Shown in pieces: positions 53,836 through 63,951 of a stretch of DNA of 64,000 nt. The DNA lies in assembly GCF_020783335.1 (NCBI RefSeq), contig NZ_CP086068.1:3224001-3288000 (forward strand), written 5' to 3'. Numbering within the stretch: the stretch's first letter is position 1; each line of letters opens with the position of its first letter. Position numbers and translations under genes: made by a program. The notes beneath the pieces are model-generated. The model was not told the DNA's origin. It saw only the letters and a list, made by a program, of their open reading frames with translations, and did no database searches. Source of the stretch: Mucilaginibacter daejeonensis. GTDB taxonomy: Bacteria; Bacteroidota; Bacteroidia; Sphingobacteriales; Sphingobacteriaceae.

Positions 53836-56805
53836 ATGCAAGGTAAAGGGGTTATTAAATTTTTTGCCGTATTGTTGGCGCTTGTCTGCTTATACCAGCT
53901 ATCATTCACCTGGGTGACCAGGGGAGTCGAGGCTGATGCCAAGGCTTACGCAAAAGGCGATCCTAACAAAGAGAAAGCGTATTTAGATTCTGTTTCAACA
54001 CAGCCGGTGTACCCGCTGTTCAAGCACAATTATCAGTATTGTAAAGAAAGAGAACTTGCCTTAGGTCTGGATCTTAAAGGTGGTATGAACGTTACCATGC
54101 AGATATCGTTAAGCGAGCTGATCCGCTCGTTAGCTAACGATAACAAAGATGTGACCTTCAACCAGGCTTTGCACAACGCTGATGTTGCCGCCAAGACCAG
54201 CCCTGAAGATTACATCGACATCTTCATGCGTGAGTACAAAAAGCTTAGCCCTAACGGTAAGCTTGCCCCTATCTTCTCTACTCAGTCAAATCAGAGCGTC
54301 CTTAAATTTGACGCCAGCAACAGCCAGGTAGAAAAATACCTTCGTGATCAGTCAAGCACTGCCGTTACCCAGTCATACAACATCCTGCGTAACCGTATCG
54401 ATAAATTTGGTGTGACCTCTCCTAACATCCAATTACAAGCAGGGAACCGTATCCTGATCGAGTTGCCAGGTGTATCTGAGGCTAACAAAGATCGTGTACG
54501 TAAACTGTTACAAGGTTCGGCCAAACTGGAGTTCTACGCTACTTACGAGAACCGTGAAGTATTGCCTTTATTGAGTAATATCAATGGCATATTGGCCGCC
54601 AAGAACAAAGGCACTAAGAAAGATACCATCAAAGCTGATACCGCTAACGCCGTTGCCAAAGCAGATACTGCAAAAAAAGGCGGCAGCTTGTTAAGCAAAC
54701 TAAAACAGAACTCAGCTAAGGATACTTCGGCCAACGCGTTAAAGAACAAGAACAACATTGCAGAGACCATGCCTTTGTTCTCGTTATTGCAACCGGCTTA
54801 CAACCAAGGTCAGGCTTTCCCTGGCCCGGTAGTAGGTATGGCAGCGATCAAAGACACGGCTAAAGTGAACAGCTACCTGAACTCAGCTGATGTTCAGGCG
54901 GTGATCCCTAAGAACATGCGTTTACTGTGGGGTTCAAAACCACTTGATGGAAACAAAGTATTGCAACTGTTCGCCATCAAACTTTCAGGTGCCGATAACG
55001 GCCCGGTGTTGAGCGGCGAGGTAGTGACCAACGCGGTAAGCGAACTGGACCAGAACACTGGTGGTTACGCTGTATCGATGGAAATGAATTCTGACGGTGC
55101 TAAAAGCTGGAGACGCGCTACTGCTGAAGCTGCAGGCAACCCTGCTGACGAGGCTGACAACCGTGCGATCGCCATCGTGTTAGATGATAACGTAGTATCG
55201 GCTCCACGTGTAAGCGGCGAGATCGCCGGTGGCCGTTCATCGATCAGTGGTAACTTTACCCAAGATGAGACCAAAGACTTAGCCAACGTATTGAAGGCTG
55301 GTCGTTTGCCTGCTCCTGCACGCATCGTGTCTGAAGACATCGTAGGTCCGTCATTAGGTCAGGAAGCCATCAACAACGGTTTGATGTCTTGCGGTGTGGG
55401 CCTAGTAGTGGTACTGGTGTTCATGATCTTCTATTACAACAGCGCAGGTACCGTAGCTGATATCGCTGTATTCGTTAACGTATTTTTCCTGATGGGTGTA
55501 CTGACCAGCTTAGGTGCGGTGCTCACCCTACCAGGTGTTGCAGGTATCGTGTTGATCTTAGGTATATCGGTGGATGCAAACGTACTGATCTATGAGCGTG
55601 TGCGTGAAGAGTTGGCCTTAGGCAAATCAAAACGTATCGCTATCGCTGATGGTTACAAGCACGCCTTGTCATCGATCCTCGATTCGCAGATCAGTAGCTT
55701 TTTGACCGGTTTGATCCTGTTCATCTTCGGTTCAGGTCCTATCCAGGGCTTTGCTACCACTTTGATGATCGGTATCGTTACTTCATTGTTCTGTTCATTG
55801 CTGATCACCCGCGTGATCTTCGAGTGGATGCTGGACAAGAACATGGATATCAAGTTCTCGAATGCATGGAGCGCTAACCTGTTCAAGAACGCTAACTACG
55901 GCTTTGTAAAGAACCGTTTCAAATTTTACGCTTTCTCAGGTATCTTCATCCTGGCTGGTATCATCTCTATGTTCACCAAAGGCTTTAGCTACGGTGTTGA
56001 CTTTGAAGGTGGCCGTACTTACGTGGTACGTTTTGATAAGAACGTTACCTCACAGACCGTACGTGATGCTGTTGATGCTACTCTTGGCGTTGGTAACTCC
56101 GAAGTTAAATCTTTCGGTGGCGACAACCAGGTACGTATCACCACCAACTACCTGATCGAGGATAACACCACCGCTGCCGATAACAAGGTGGAGGCCACTG
56201 TACGTGCCGGTGTATCTAAAGTGTCACCATCATACAAGATATTGAGCTCGCAAAAGGTGGGACCTACCATTGCAAGTGATATCAAATCATCAGCGATCTG
56301 GACAGTGATCATCGCGATCCTGGTGATCTCGGGTTACATTCTGATCCGTTTCCGCAAATGGCAGTTCAGCTTGGGAGCTATGGTGGCCACCGCACACGAT
56401 GCGTTGCTGGTATTGTCGTTCTTCTCGCTGTTCGATGGCATCCTGCCGTTCTCACTGGATATCGACCAAGCCTTTATCGCTGCGATCCTGACCGTTATCG
56501 GTTACTCGATCAACGATACCGTGGTAGTGTTCGACCGTATCCGCGAGTTCCTGAACCTGCACCATGCCAAGACCGACGACCCTGCCGTAGTAGTTAACCA
56601 GGCGATAAATAGTACACTAAGCCGTACCATTATTACCGCATTAACTGTTATCTTTGTGCTGATCGTATTGTTCATTTTTGGTGGCGATGTGATCCGTGGA
56701 TTCTCGTTCGCCCTGTTGGTGGGTGTATGCTTCGGTACATACTCGTCCATCTGCGTGGCAACTCCTGTAATGCTCGATTTCGGCGGCAAGAAGCTTAATG
56801 CATAA
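53836..56805 (+). CDS. secDF: Fused protein translocase subunit SecDF
   Basis: 989 residues holding SecD and SecF in one chain. SecD: LGLDLKGGMNVTMQISL, RNRIDKFGVTSPNIQL, the long periplasmic domain, then LGISVDANVLIYERVREEL. SecF begins at about 685, with YGVDFEGGRTYVVRFDKN and GYSINDTVVVFDRIREFL. SecDF uses the proton gradient to pull exported proteins. A Lys/Ala/Asp-rich insert (about 265-310) interrupts the periplasmic domain. Confidence 0.95.
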   Translation: MQGKGVIKFFAVLLALVCLYQLSFTWVTRGVEADAKAYAKGDPNKEKAYLDSVSTQPVYPLFKHNYQYCKERELALGLDLKGGMNVTMQISLSELIRSLANDNKDVTFNQALHNADVAAKTSPEDYIDIFMREYKKLSPNGKLAPIFSTQSNQSVLKFDASNSQVEKYLRDQSSTAVTQSYNILRNRIDKFGVTSPNIQLQAGNRILIELPGVSEANKDRVRKLLQGSAKLEFYATYENREVLPLLSNINGILAAKNKGTKKDTIKADTANAVAKADTAKKGGSLLSKLKQNSAKDTSANALKNKNNIAETMPLFSLLQPAYNQGQAFPGPVVGMAAIKDTAKVNSYLNSADVQAVIPKNMRLLWGSKPLDGNKVLQLFAIKLSGADNGPVLSGEVVTNAVSELDQNTGGYAVSMEMNSDGAKSWRRATAEAAGNPADEADNRAIAIVLDDNVVSAPRVSGEIAGGRSSISGNFTQDETKDLANVLKAGRLPAPARIVSEDIVGPSLGQEAINNGLMSCGVGLVVVLVFMIFYYNSAGTVADIAVFVNVFFLMGVLTSLGAVLTLPGVAGIVLILGISVDANVLIYERVREELALGKSKRIAIADGYKHALSSILDSQISSFLTGLILFIFGSGPIQGFATTLMIGIVTSLFCSLLITRVIFEWMLDKNMDIKFSNAWSANLFKNANYGFVKNRFKFYAFSGIFILAGIISMFTKGFSYGVDFEGGRTYVVRFDKNVTSQTVRDAVDATLGVGNSEVKSFGGDNQVRITTNYLIEDNTTAADNKVEATVRAGVSKVSPSYKILSSQKVGPTIASDIKSSAIWTVIIAILVISGYILIRFRKWQFSLGAMVATAHDALLVLSFFSLFDGILPFSLDIDQAFIAAILTVIGYSINDTVVVFDRIREFLNLHHAKTDDPAVVVNQAINSTLSRTIITALTVIFVLIVLFIFGGDVIRGFSFALLVGVCFGTYSSICVATPVMLDFGGKKLNA

Positions 56806-56827
56806 GTTTATTTCTCAATAAATAATC

Positions 56828-56858
56828 AAGGCTTCAAACAACATTTGAAGCCTTTTTT
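56828..56858 (+). terminator. Rho-independent terminator of secDF
   Basis: AAGGCTTCAAA (56828-56838) pairs with TTTGAAGCCTT (56844-56854), followed by more T. Confidence 0.85.
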
Positions 56859-56888
56859 GTTAACTAATAACACACTTCATCTCATAGC

Positions 56889-58208
56889 ATGGATGCAAAA
56901 CAGAATAGCAAATTTCCACTGGTAGTTATCGTTGGCGGCGGCTTCGGCGGTGTTGAGCTGGCCGGCCGGCTGGCGAAAGAACCGGTAGAAGTTCTTTTAC
57001 TTGACAAACACAACTATCACTCTTTTCCTCCCCTTTTATACCAGGTAGCAACCGGCAGCTTAGAGTGCGAATCGATCGCCTTCTCACTGCGTAAAAACTT
57101 TGAAGGCCAAAAGAACCTGCGTTTCCGCGTGGCCGAAGTTACCGGCGTTAATGCCGAGCAGAACTACATCGAGACCACCATTGGCGAGATAGCTTACGAT
57201 TACCTGGTGCTGGCCACAGGATCGACCACCAACTTTTTTGGCAACAAGGACATAGAGCACTATGCCATGCCAATGAAGACCATACCTGAGGCGCTCAATT
57301 TGCGTTACATGTTCTTACAGAACCTTGAGCAAGCCGTAATCGCCACCACTCCTGAAGAGCGCGACCCTTACCTCACCTTCGTGATGGTTGGCGCCGGACC
57401 AACAGGTGTGGAACTTGCCGGCTCATTCGCTGAACTGCGTAACCACGTACTTTCTAAAGATTATCCTGAACTTAAGAAAGAGGATATGAAGGTTTACCTG
57501 GTAGACTTCCTGCCAAAGGTACTGGGACCAATGAGCGATGAGGCATCAGCAAAAGCTAAAGAGGCTTTGTTGAAGATGGGCGTTGATGTGTTGCTTAACG
57601 TGAAAGTACAAAGCTACGACGGTACCGAACTAAAGTTCGAGGACGGACGTGTGATCCGTACCCGTAACGTGGTATGGTCGGCCGGGGTAATGGGTGTGGT
57701 TCCTAACGGTATACCTAAAGACAACATCGTTCGTGGTAACCGCATCAAGACCGACGAGATCTGCCGCGTGGTAGGAACCAAGAACATCTTTGCCATTGGC
57801 GACGTTGGTGCGTCAATTACCGAGGCTACCCCTAACGGTCATCCTGGCGTTGCACAGGTGGCCATACAGCAAGGTAAAAAGCTGGCCGAGAATATCGCTC
57901 ACTTAGTGAAGCATGAGCCAACAGAGGCCTTTAAATATAAAGACCTGGGTTCGATGGCTACTATTGGCCGTAACAAGGCGGTGGCCGATCTGGGTAAGAT
58001 CAAATTACACGGCTTTATCGCCTGGCTCATCTGGATGTTCATCCACTTGATATCGTTGTTAGGTTTCCGTAACAAGGTGATCACCTTTATTAACTGGCTG
58101 GGTAGCTATATCACCTACAATGGTGGTACCCGTTTGATCATACGTCGCTATGTACGCGAGGCATTGCCCGAGGTTGACGAAGCGGTCAAACTGCCTAAAA
58201 CTGACTGA
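56889..58208 (+). CDS. Type II NADH dehydrogenase (NAD(P)/FAD-dependent oxidoreductase)
   Basis: 439 residues. FAD-binding GGGFGGVELAGRLA and NAD-binding MVGAGPTGVELAGSFAEL, with the FAD motif NIFAIGDVGASI, are the NDH-2 signatures. The C-terminus has hydrophobic segments (GFIAWLIWMFIHLISLLGF) that probably anchor it to the membrane. It would transfer electrons from NADH to quinone without proton pumping. Confidence 0.9.
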   Translation: MDAKQNSKFPLVVIVGGGFGGVELAGRLAKEPVEVLLLDKHNYHSFPPLLYQVATGSLECESIAFSLRKNFEGQKNLRFRVAEVTGVNAEQNYIETTIGEIAYDYLVLATGSTTNFFGNKDIEHYAMPMKTIPEALNLRYMFLQNLEQAVIATTPEERDPYLTFVMVGAGPTGVELAGSFAELRNHVLSKDYPELKKEDMKVYLVDFLPKVLGPMSDEASAKAKEALLKMGVDVLLNVKVQSYDGTELKFEDGRVIRTRNVVWSAGVMGVVPNGIPKDNIVRGNRIKTDEICRVVGTKNIFAIGDVGASITEATPNGHPGVAQVAIQQGKKLAENIAHLVKHEPTEAFKYKDLGSMATIGRNKAVADLGKIKLHGFIAWLIWMFIHLISLLGFRNKVITFINWLGSYITYNGGTRLIIRRYVREALPEVDEAVKLPKTD

Positions 58209-58251
58209 TCAGACCTTTAGCACATATGACCAGGTCGAAGTACCTTTCAAA

Positions 58252-58285
58252 AACAATAAAGCCGCTTGTAAGCGGCTTTATTGTT
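58252..58285 (+). terminator. Terminator of the NDH-2 gene
   Basis: A 16-bp perfect stem (58252-58267 with 58270-58285), loop GT, with T-rich sequence after it. Confidence 0.85.
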
Positions 58286-58373
58286 TTATTACAATTGTTA
58301 TTTGCTGTGGCTCGTGTATATGATGTGTCACCTCTCGCAAGGTACTGCTCGAGTTTACTTTTCCTGAGAGATA

Positions 58374-58454
58374 CCGATATGCATCGGCATGACAGATGGT
58401 GAGTGTAATAAGTGCAACTTAAAGCCAACGGTCATGCTGAACTTGTTTCAGCAT
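58374..58454. repeat. REP-like palindromic elements
   Basis: Two palindromic units lie in the gap between the NDH-2 and GNAT genes. One is CCGATATGCATCGG (58374-58387). The other contains ATGCTGAA (58434-58441) with TTCAGCAT (58447-58454). Sequences of this kind recur as interspersed repeats in related genomes, but copy number in this genome cannot be checked here. Confidence 0.55.
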
Positions 58455-58525
58455 CCCACATGCAAGGTAGCACTTGGTCACTCCGCCTCGAGAATGATAA
58501 CCTACTGCACTATCGGGAACGACCT

Positions 58526-58954
58526 TCACCTCTTCAACACCATTTTATAATGCTTGATACCGGCCTCCTCAAACTCAGGTCCGTTGGTCTCAAAACCGAC
58601 TTTCGCGTACAGGCCGGTCACCTGGGTCTGAGCGTTCAGGTATATACAGCTGGCGTCTGCTGGCAGATCGGCCAATACGGCTTTGACCAGGGCCTGCCCT
58701 ACTCCCACCCCCCTGAACTCCTTTAATACGGCAAATCGCTCCAGCTTGTAGCCCAGCTCCGTTCTGCGCCATCTGGACGCACCGGCAGGCACATCACCAA
58801 CGGAGGCTAAAAAATGTGTGGTCACTTCATCGAACTCCTGCTCCAATGCCGGCGGACAACCCTGTTCTTCCACAAATACTTTATACCGTATAGCGAAAGC
58901 TTTCTGCAGGTCGGCTGGGTCAGTTATTTTGCTTATGCTTATGTCTTGCTTCAT
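58526..58954 (-). CDS. GNAT-family N-acetyltransferase
   Basis: 142 residues with the GNAT acetyl-CoA site RGVGVGQALVKAVL and C-terminal ETNGPEFEEAGIKHYKMVL. The layout is that of the ElaA/YjcF-like subgroup. Substrate unknown. It overlaps the upstream iron-permease gene by 35 bases. Confidence 0.88.
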   Translation of the reverse strand: MKQDISISKITDPADLQKAFAIRYKVFVEEQGCPPALEQEFDEVTTHFLASVGDVPAGASRWRRTELGYKLERFAVLKEFRGVGVGQALVKAVLADLPADASCIYLNAQTQVTGLYAKVGFETNGPEFEEAGIKHYKMVLKR

Positions 58955-59420
58955 TGATCCTGTCTGTTGTATGTCTTGAACGTTCGGACTTGGTCTCGTG
59001 GTTCAGTTCGGCCGCATCTATGGTATGGGTGCATCCCAGGTTATCCTCTTTTTTGGCCAGGTGTGATAACCGCACATAGAACTCGTGGATCTGCTCAAGT
59101 TCCTTTTCGCTAAGGTCCTCGATATTAACCATACGATTGCTGGCGCCTTCCATAGCAGCGATCAGCTCGTTCAACTTCAAATGCACTGCCCGTGAGTCCT
59201 TATTCTGCGCCTTTTGGATCAGGAATACCATCAAAAAGGTGATGATTGTGGTGCCGGTATTGATCACCAGTTGCCACGTTTCCGAATATTTAAAAACCGG
59301 CCCGGTGACGGCCCAAACCACCACTACTATGGCAGCTAATATGAACGCTGCCGAGCTTCCGGTAGCGGCAGTGGCCCAATTGGCGAACCGCTCAAATATG
59401 CCCTCGTCTTTCTTACTCAT
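58920..59420 (-). CDS. Low-affinity iron permease family protein
   Basis: 166 residues with two membrane helices (AAFILAAIVVVVWAVTGPVF and TIITFLMVFLIQ) and the conserved QKAQNKDSRAVHLKLNELI, as in the low-affinity iron permease family. The C-terminus is hydrophilic. The iron role is inferred from the family name only. Confidence 0.85.
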   Translation of the reverse strand: MSKKDEGIFERFANWATAATGSSAAFILAAIVVVVWAVTGPVFKYSETWQLVINTGTTIITFLMVFLIQKAQNKDSRAVHLKLNELIAAMEGASNRMVNIEDLSEKELEQIHEFYVRLSHLAKKEDNLGCTHTIDAAELNHETKSERSRHTTDRINEARHKHKQNN

Positions 59421-59456
59421 CCTAGTAATATTAATCTAATCTCAATATCAACAAAA

Positions 59457-59485
59457 AAGCGCCGATACTTATTGTAAAGGCGCTT
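59457..59485. terminator. Hairpin between fbaA and the iron-permease gene
   Basis: AAGCGCC (59457-59463) pairs with GGCGCTT (59479-59485), with A and T runs on both sides; probably ends fbaA. Confidence 0.6.
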
Positions 59486-59506
59486 ATTTTATGGAGGTGT
59501 GACAAA

Positions 59507-60586
59507 TTACAGCTTGCTGTTCACATCCAAACAGTTAAGATCGGCAAATGCCTGGGTCAAACGTTTAACGAAGGTCTCTTCGCCTTTACGTAACCATACA
59601 CGCGGATCATAGTATTTCTTGTTCGGAGAGTCGTCACCATCAGGGCTACCGATCTGTGATTGCAGGTAACCTTCTTTCGATTTGTAGTAATCTTTGATGC
59701 CTTCCCAGAACGCCCACTGCATATCGGTATCGATATTCATTTTGATAGCACCGTAAGAGATAGCCTCACGGATCTCTTCCTGGCTCGAACCTGATCCACC
59801 ATGGAATACAAAGTTGATCGGTTTTTCGGCAGCGATGTCATGTTTCTTTTTCAGGAACTCTTGTGAGTTGTGCAGGATCACCGGCATCAGTTTCACATTA
59901 CCTGGTTTGTATACGCCGTGCACGTTACCAAAAGCAGCAGCCACCGTAAAGCGGTGACTAACGGCAGACAGGTGCTCATAAGCGTAAGCCACTTCTTCTG
60001 GCTGAGTATATAAACGTGAGCTGTCCACATCGCTGTTATCCACGCCATCTTCCTCACCACCGGTAACACCCAGCTCGATCTCGATGGTCATGCCCATTTT
60101 TGACATGCGCTCCAAATATTTAGCAGATACCTCGATGTTCTCTTCGATAGGCTCTTCAGAAAGGTCAAGCATGTGTGATGAGAACAATGGCTTACCGGTC
60201 TCGGCAAAGAACTTTTCGCCATGCTCCAGCATACCATCGATCCATGGCAGCAATTTTTTAGCAGCGTGGTCAGTATGTAAGATCACCGCAACACCGTAGT
60301 GCTCGGCCAGTAAGTGAACGTGTTTAGCAGCCGATACCGCACCCAGGATGCAGGCTTGCAGTTGTGCATTGTCTAACGATTTTCCAGCATAGAACTGAGC
60401 GCCACCGTTAGATAATTGAATGATCACCGGTGAGTTCACCGCTTTGGCGGTCTCCATTACAGCATTGATAGAGTTGGTACCGATCACGTTAACGGCTGGC
60501 AAAGCAAATTGGTGCTTTTTAGCCGCTTCGAACATTTCCTGCACCTGATCGCCGTGCAATACGCCTTTATAATTTTTAAGATCCAT
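59507..60586 (-). CDS. fbaA: Fructose-bisphosphate aldolase, class II
   Basis: 359 residues, the same length as the E. coli enzyme. Zinc-binding His in ILHTDHAAKKLLPWID, ELGVTGGEEDGVDNS, and HGGSGSSQEEIREAI (phosphate binding). It cleaves fructose-1,6-bisphosphate. The ATG at 60586 is preferred because the extension upstream does not fit the family. Confidence 0.96.
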   Translation of the reverse strand: MDLKNYKGVLHGDQVQEMFEAAKKHQFALPAVNVIGTNSINAVMETAKAVNSPVIIQLSNGGAQFYAGKSLDNAQLQACILGAVSAAKHVHLLAEHYGVAVILHTDHAAKKLLPWIDGMLEHGEKFFAETGKPLFSSHMLDLSEEPIEENIEVSAKYLERMSKMGMTIEIELGVTGGEEDGVDNSDVDSSRLYTQPEEVAYAYEHLSAVSHRFTVAAAFGNVHGVYKPGNVKLMPVILHNSQEFLKKKHDIAAEKPINFVFHGGSGSSQEEIREAISYGAIKMNIDTDMQWAFWEGIKDYYKSKEGYLQSQIGSPDGDDSPNKKYYDPRVWLRKGEETFVKRLTQAFADLNCLDVNSKL

Positions 60587-60739
60587 GTGTGTAGAGATAG
60601 TTTTACTTGGTACGAATGTATACATTTTATGCATTTTTACCTTAATTATTGTATCATTTTAGCAATAAACATGCACTAAAGAACCATCGATCTGACAGTT
60701 ATTGACAAGATTTGGGTTAATTAAGTTAGATAATTTTTG

Positions 60740-60747
60740 TTTCTTTG
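60740..60747 (+). promoter_or_regulatory. Possible -7 box for accD
   Basis: TTTCTTTG differs from TAnnTTTG at one base; it lies 36 nt before the ATG at 60784. Confidence 0.35.
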
Positions 60748-60783
60748 CACCCTCATATATATTGTTCAAACACTATACATACT

Positions 60784-61629
60784 ATGGCGTGGTTTAAACG
60801 AGAATCGATAGGTATAACGACCTCTACCGAAGATAAAAAAGAAGCTCCTGATGGCGTTTGGAACAAATGCCCCAACTGCAAAAAGCCATTACATTATACC
60901 GAGCAGGTAGAGAACCAGTACGTTTGCCACTACTGCGGATATCACCTGCGCATCGGCTCCAAAGAATACTTTTCTGTTCTATTTGATAATAACGAGTTCA
61001 CTGAGTTGTTTGGTAACCTGCGTTCGGGCGACCCACTTGAATTTGTTGACACCAAAAAATACAGTGACCGCTTAAAGGATACTATTGCGAAGACCGGCCT
61101 TAATGATGCCATTCGCGCCGCGCATGGCACCGTAGGTGGTATGCCTTTGATGGTTGCTTGTATGGACTTTAACTTTATAGGTGGCTCGATGGGATCGGTA
61201 GTAGGCGAAAAGATCGCCCGCTCGATCGACTATAGCATCGAGAATAAGATACCTTTCCTGATGATATCTAAATCAGGCGGCGCCCGTATGATGGAAGCGG
61301 CATTTTCGTTGATGCAAATGGCCAAGACATCGGCTAAATTGGCTTTGCTAGCTCAGGCACGCATCCCATATATCTCGTTGTTGACCGATCCTACTACTGG
61401 TGGTGTTACCGCGTCATACGCCATGCTGGGCGATATCAACATCGCTGAGCCGGGTGCACTGATCGGTTTTGCCGGGCCGCGTGTGATCAAGGAAACGATC
61501 AAAAAAGATCTTCCTAAAGGCTTCCAAACCGCCGAGTTCCTGCAAGAGCATGGCTTCCTTGACTTCATCGTCGACCGCCGCGAAATGAAGGAGAAACTAT
61601 CCTCGTTCCTGAAAATGATGGCTCACTAA
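60784..61629 (+). CDS. accD: Acetyl-CoA carboxylase carboxyltransferase subunit beta
   Basis: 281 residues. The N-terminal zinc ribbon has four Cys (CPNCKKPL and CHYCGYHL), and the crotonase-fold catalytic domain has [35 protein letters not shown] and [18 protein letters not shown]. It catalyses carboxyl transfer to acetyl-CoA in fatty acid synthesis. The ATG at 60784 (MAWFKR) fits the family. Confidence 0.96.
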   Translation: MAWFKRESIGITTSTEDKKEAPDGVWNKCPNCKKPLHYTEQVENQYVCHYCGYHLRIGSKEYFSVLFDNNEFTELFGNLRSGDPLEFVDTKKYSDRLKDTIAKTGLNDAIRAAHGTVGGMPLMVACMDFNFIGGSMGSVVGEKIARSIDYSIENKIPFLMISKSGGARMMEAAFSLMQMAKTSAKLALLAQARIPYISLLTDPTTGGVTASYAMLGDINIAEPGALIGFAGPRVIKETIKKDLPKGFQTAEFLQEHGFLDFIVDRREMKEKLSSFLKMMAH

Positions 61630-61647
61630 GCCTTAGGTATAATTAAT

Positions 61648-61677
61648 AAAAGCCTCGCTTTACAGCGAGGCTTTTTT
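61648..61677 (+). terminator. Terminator of accD
   Basis: AAAAGCCTCGCT (61648-61659) pairs with AGCGAGGCTTTT (61664-61675), followed by T. Confidence 0.9.
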
Positions 61678-61818
61678 GTTTCCCATAATCAGTGCATTTG
61701 GACGATGAGCCAACGATCTACAACTTGCACTTTGCCAAATTTAATTTTGTAACAAAACGAACTTACTCCTTGTCAAACACTGTAATTTAGTTACATTTAG
61801 CTTTTTAATTTTCTGTAA

Positions 61819-63885
61819 ATGAGTTTAAAATTTGGAAATTGGGTACTTGCAGCTGCGGTTTGCTTCACGGCAAATGCGTGGGCTGCTGATGGTGGTAAGA
61901 AGGCTGAGAAGAAAGCCGATCCGCCAAAAAAATTCATTGATCCGGCCAATATGGACCGGTCAGTTAAACCTGGCGATAACTTTTTTGAGTACGCTAACGG
62001 CGGCTGGTTAAAAAGTAACACCATCCCTGCAAAGGAAAGCCGTTGGGGTAGCTTCAACATCCTGAACGACGAGACCAAGAAAAAACTCCAGGAACTGGTG
62101 GTAGATGCCAGCAAAAAAGCTTCGGCCTCGCCAAAAGGCAGCATCACCCAGCGCGTAGGCGACCTGTACGCCAGCGCTATGGATACCGTAGCCATCGACC
62201 GTTTGAGCTACAACCCTATCAAGCCTGACCTGCAACGCATAGACGGTATCAACAACGTTGACGGCGTAGTGAACGAGATCACATATCAACGCACCAATGC
62301 GATCGGTAGCCCGCTGTTCAGCTTTGGTGTTAGGCAAGACCCTAAAAATGTAAGCAAATATGTAGTTGGCTTTGGCCAGGGCGGTACCAGCCTGCCTGAC
62401 CGCGATTACTACTTGAAAAGTGATGCCCGTACCAAACGCATCCAGGATGCTTACAAGCAATACATCGTTGACCTGTTCACCCTTACCGGCAGCACTCCTG
62501 AGCAAGCCGCTAAGAACGCGACAACCATTTGGAACATCGAGACCAAACTGGCCACGGCACAAATGAGCCGCGTTGAGATGCGCGACCCGAACAAGACCTA
62601 CAACAAATTCGCGCTGACCGACCTTTACAAGACCACCCCTCACCTGAACTGGGCTGATATACTGCCTAAGTTGAAAGTGGGTAAGCAAGATACTGTACTG
62701 GTATCATCACCGTCTTTCCTGGCCAGTGCCGACCAATTGTTGGCCAGCACCCCGGTTGAAGATTGGAAGACCTACTTGAAATGGAGCATCCTGAAAGGCT
62801 CAGCAAGTACATTGAGCTCACCTTTCGTGAAGGCGCAGTTCAAATTTAGCAGTGTACTGAGCGGCCAGTTGGTGCAAGCGCCTCGTTACGAGCGCATGAC
62901 CTCATTGGTTGATGGTGGCTTAGGCGAATTGCTGGGCCAATTATATGTGAACAAGTACTTTGCTCCTGCTGCCAAACAATACATGATCGGCCTGGTGAAC
63001 AACCTTAAAGTTGCCCTGGGCGACCGCATCAAACGTTTGGAGTGGATGACACCTGAGACCAAAGAGCGTGCACTGCGCAAGTTGAACGCCTTTACCGTGA
63101 AGATCGGTTATACTGATAAGTTCGAGACCTATACCGGCCTGACCATTGACCGTAACGATTACTTTGGTAACCTGCGCCGCATTGGTGTTTGGGGTTATAA
63201 TGACATGGTAGGCCGTTTGGGCAAACCTGTTGACAAGACCGAATGGGGTATGACACCTCCTACCATCAACGCTTACTACAACCCGGTAAATAACGAGATC
63301 GTGTTCCCTGCTGGTATCCTGCAGTTCCCGTTCTTTGATTTTAAAGCTGATGATGCCGTGAACTACGGTGGTATCGGCGCCGTTATCGGCCACGAGATGA
63401 CCCACGGATTTGATGACCAGGGCCGTCAGTATGATGCCGATGGCACCCTGCGCGACTGGTGGAAAAAAGAAGATGCCGACAAGTTCAAGACCCGTGCCGA
63501 CCGTGTGGTTGAGCAATACAACGGATACACCGTGTTAGACACCATCCACGTGAATGGCCGCCTGACCTTAGGTGAGAACCTGGCCGACCTTGGTGGTTTG
63601 AACATCGCTTACGAGGCGTTCAAAAAGACCGCTCAAGGCAAGTCGAACCAAAAGATCGATGGTTTTACACCTGACCAGCGCTTCTTCCTGTCATGGGCAC
63701 AAGTGTGGAGAGGCTTACAACGTCCTGAGTCGGCTGCACAACGCATCCTGACCGACCCTCACTCACCTGAGCAGTACCGTACTAATGCCCCGTTGACCAA
63801 CATCGACGCATGGTACAATGCCTTCGATATTCAACCAGGCAACAAAATGTACAAAAAGCCTGAAGATCGTATCAAGATCTGGTAA
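61819..63885 (+). CDS. M13-family (neprilysin-like) zinc metallopeptidase
   Basis: 688 residues. A signal peptide (LAAAVCFTANAWAADGG) is followed by the M13 fold: KPGDNFFEYANGGWLKS at the N-terminus, the zinc motif GHEMTHGFDDQGRQYD (HExxH), and ENLADLGGLNIAYEAF carrying the third ligand Glu. NAYYNPVNNEIVFPAGILQ is also typical. It cleaves peptides in the periplasm or at the surface. Confidence 0.94.
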   Translation: MSLKFGNWVLAAAVCFTANAWAADGGKKAEKKADPPKKFIDPANMDRSVKPGDNFFEYANGGWLKSNTIPAKESRWGSFNILNDETKKKLQELVVDASKKASASPKGSITQRVGDLYASAMDTVAIDRLSYNPIKPDLQRIDGINNVDGVVNEITYQRTNAIGSPLFSFGVRQDPKNVSKYVVGFGQGGTSLPDRDYYLKSDARTKRIQDAYKQYIVDLFTLTGSTPEQAAKNATTIWNIETKLATAQMSRVEMRDPNKTYNKFALTDLYKTTPHLNWADILPKLKVGKQDTVLVSSPSFLASADQLLASTPVEDWKTYLKWSILKGSASTLSSPFVKAQFKFSSVLSGQLVQAPRYERMTSLVDGGLGELLGQLYVNKYFAPAAKQYMIGLVNNLKVALGDRIKRLEWMTPETKERALRKLNAFTVKIGYTDKFETYTGLTIDRNDYFGNLRRIGVWGYNDMVGRLGKPVDKTEWGMTPPTINAYYNPVNNEIVFPAGILQFPFFDFKADDAVNYGGIGAVIGHEMTHGFDDQGRQYDADGTLRDWWKKEDADKFKTRADRVVEQYNGYTVLDTIHVNGRLTLGENLADLGGLNIAYEAFKKTAQGKSNQKIDGFTPDQRFFLSWAQVWRGLQRPESAAQRILTDPHSPEQYRTNAPLTNIDAWYNAFDIQPGNKMYKKPEDRIKIW

Positions 63886-63902
63886 CCATACCTTTTTTAA
63901 AT

Positions 63903-63935
63903 AAAAAGCCCGGCCTATATTAAGCCGGGCTTTTT
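63903..63935 (+). terminator. Terminator of the M13 peptidase gene
   Basis: AAAAAGCCCGGC (63903-63914) pairs with GCCGGGCTTTTT (63924-63935), followed by ATTTTAAT. Confidence 0.9.
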
Positions 63936-63951
63936 ATTTTAATGCTCGTAT

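Noticed and set aside
58412..58726. A 104-codon open frame spanning the REP-like zone and the GNAT gene
   Set aside because: It is mostly antisense to the GNAT gene and begins within repeat sequence.
62008..62688. A 226-codon open frame antisense to the M13 peptidase
   Set aside because: It lies wholly within a well-supported gene on the other strand and shows no motif.
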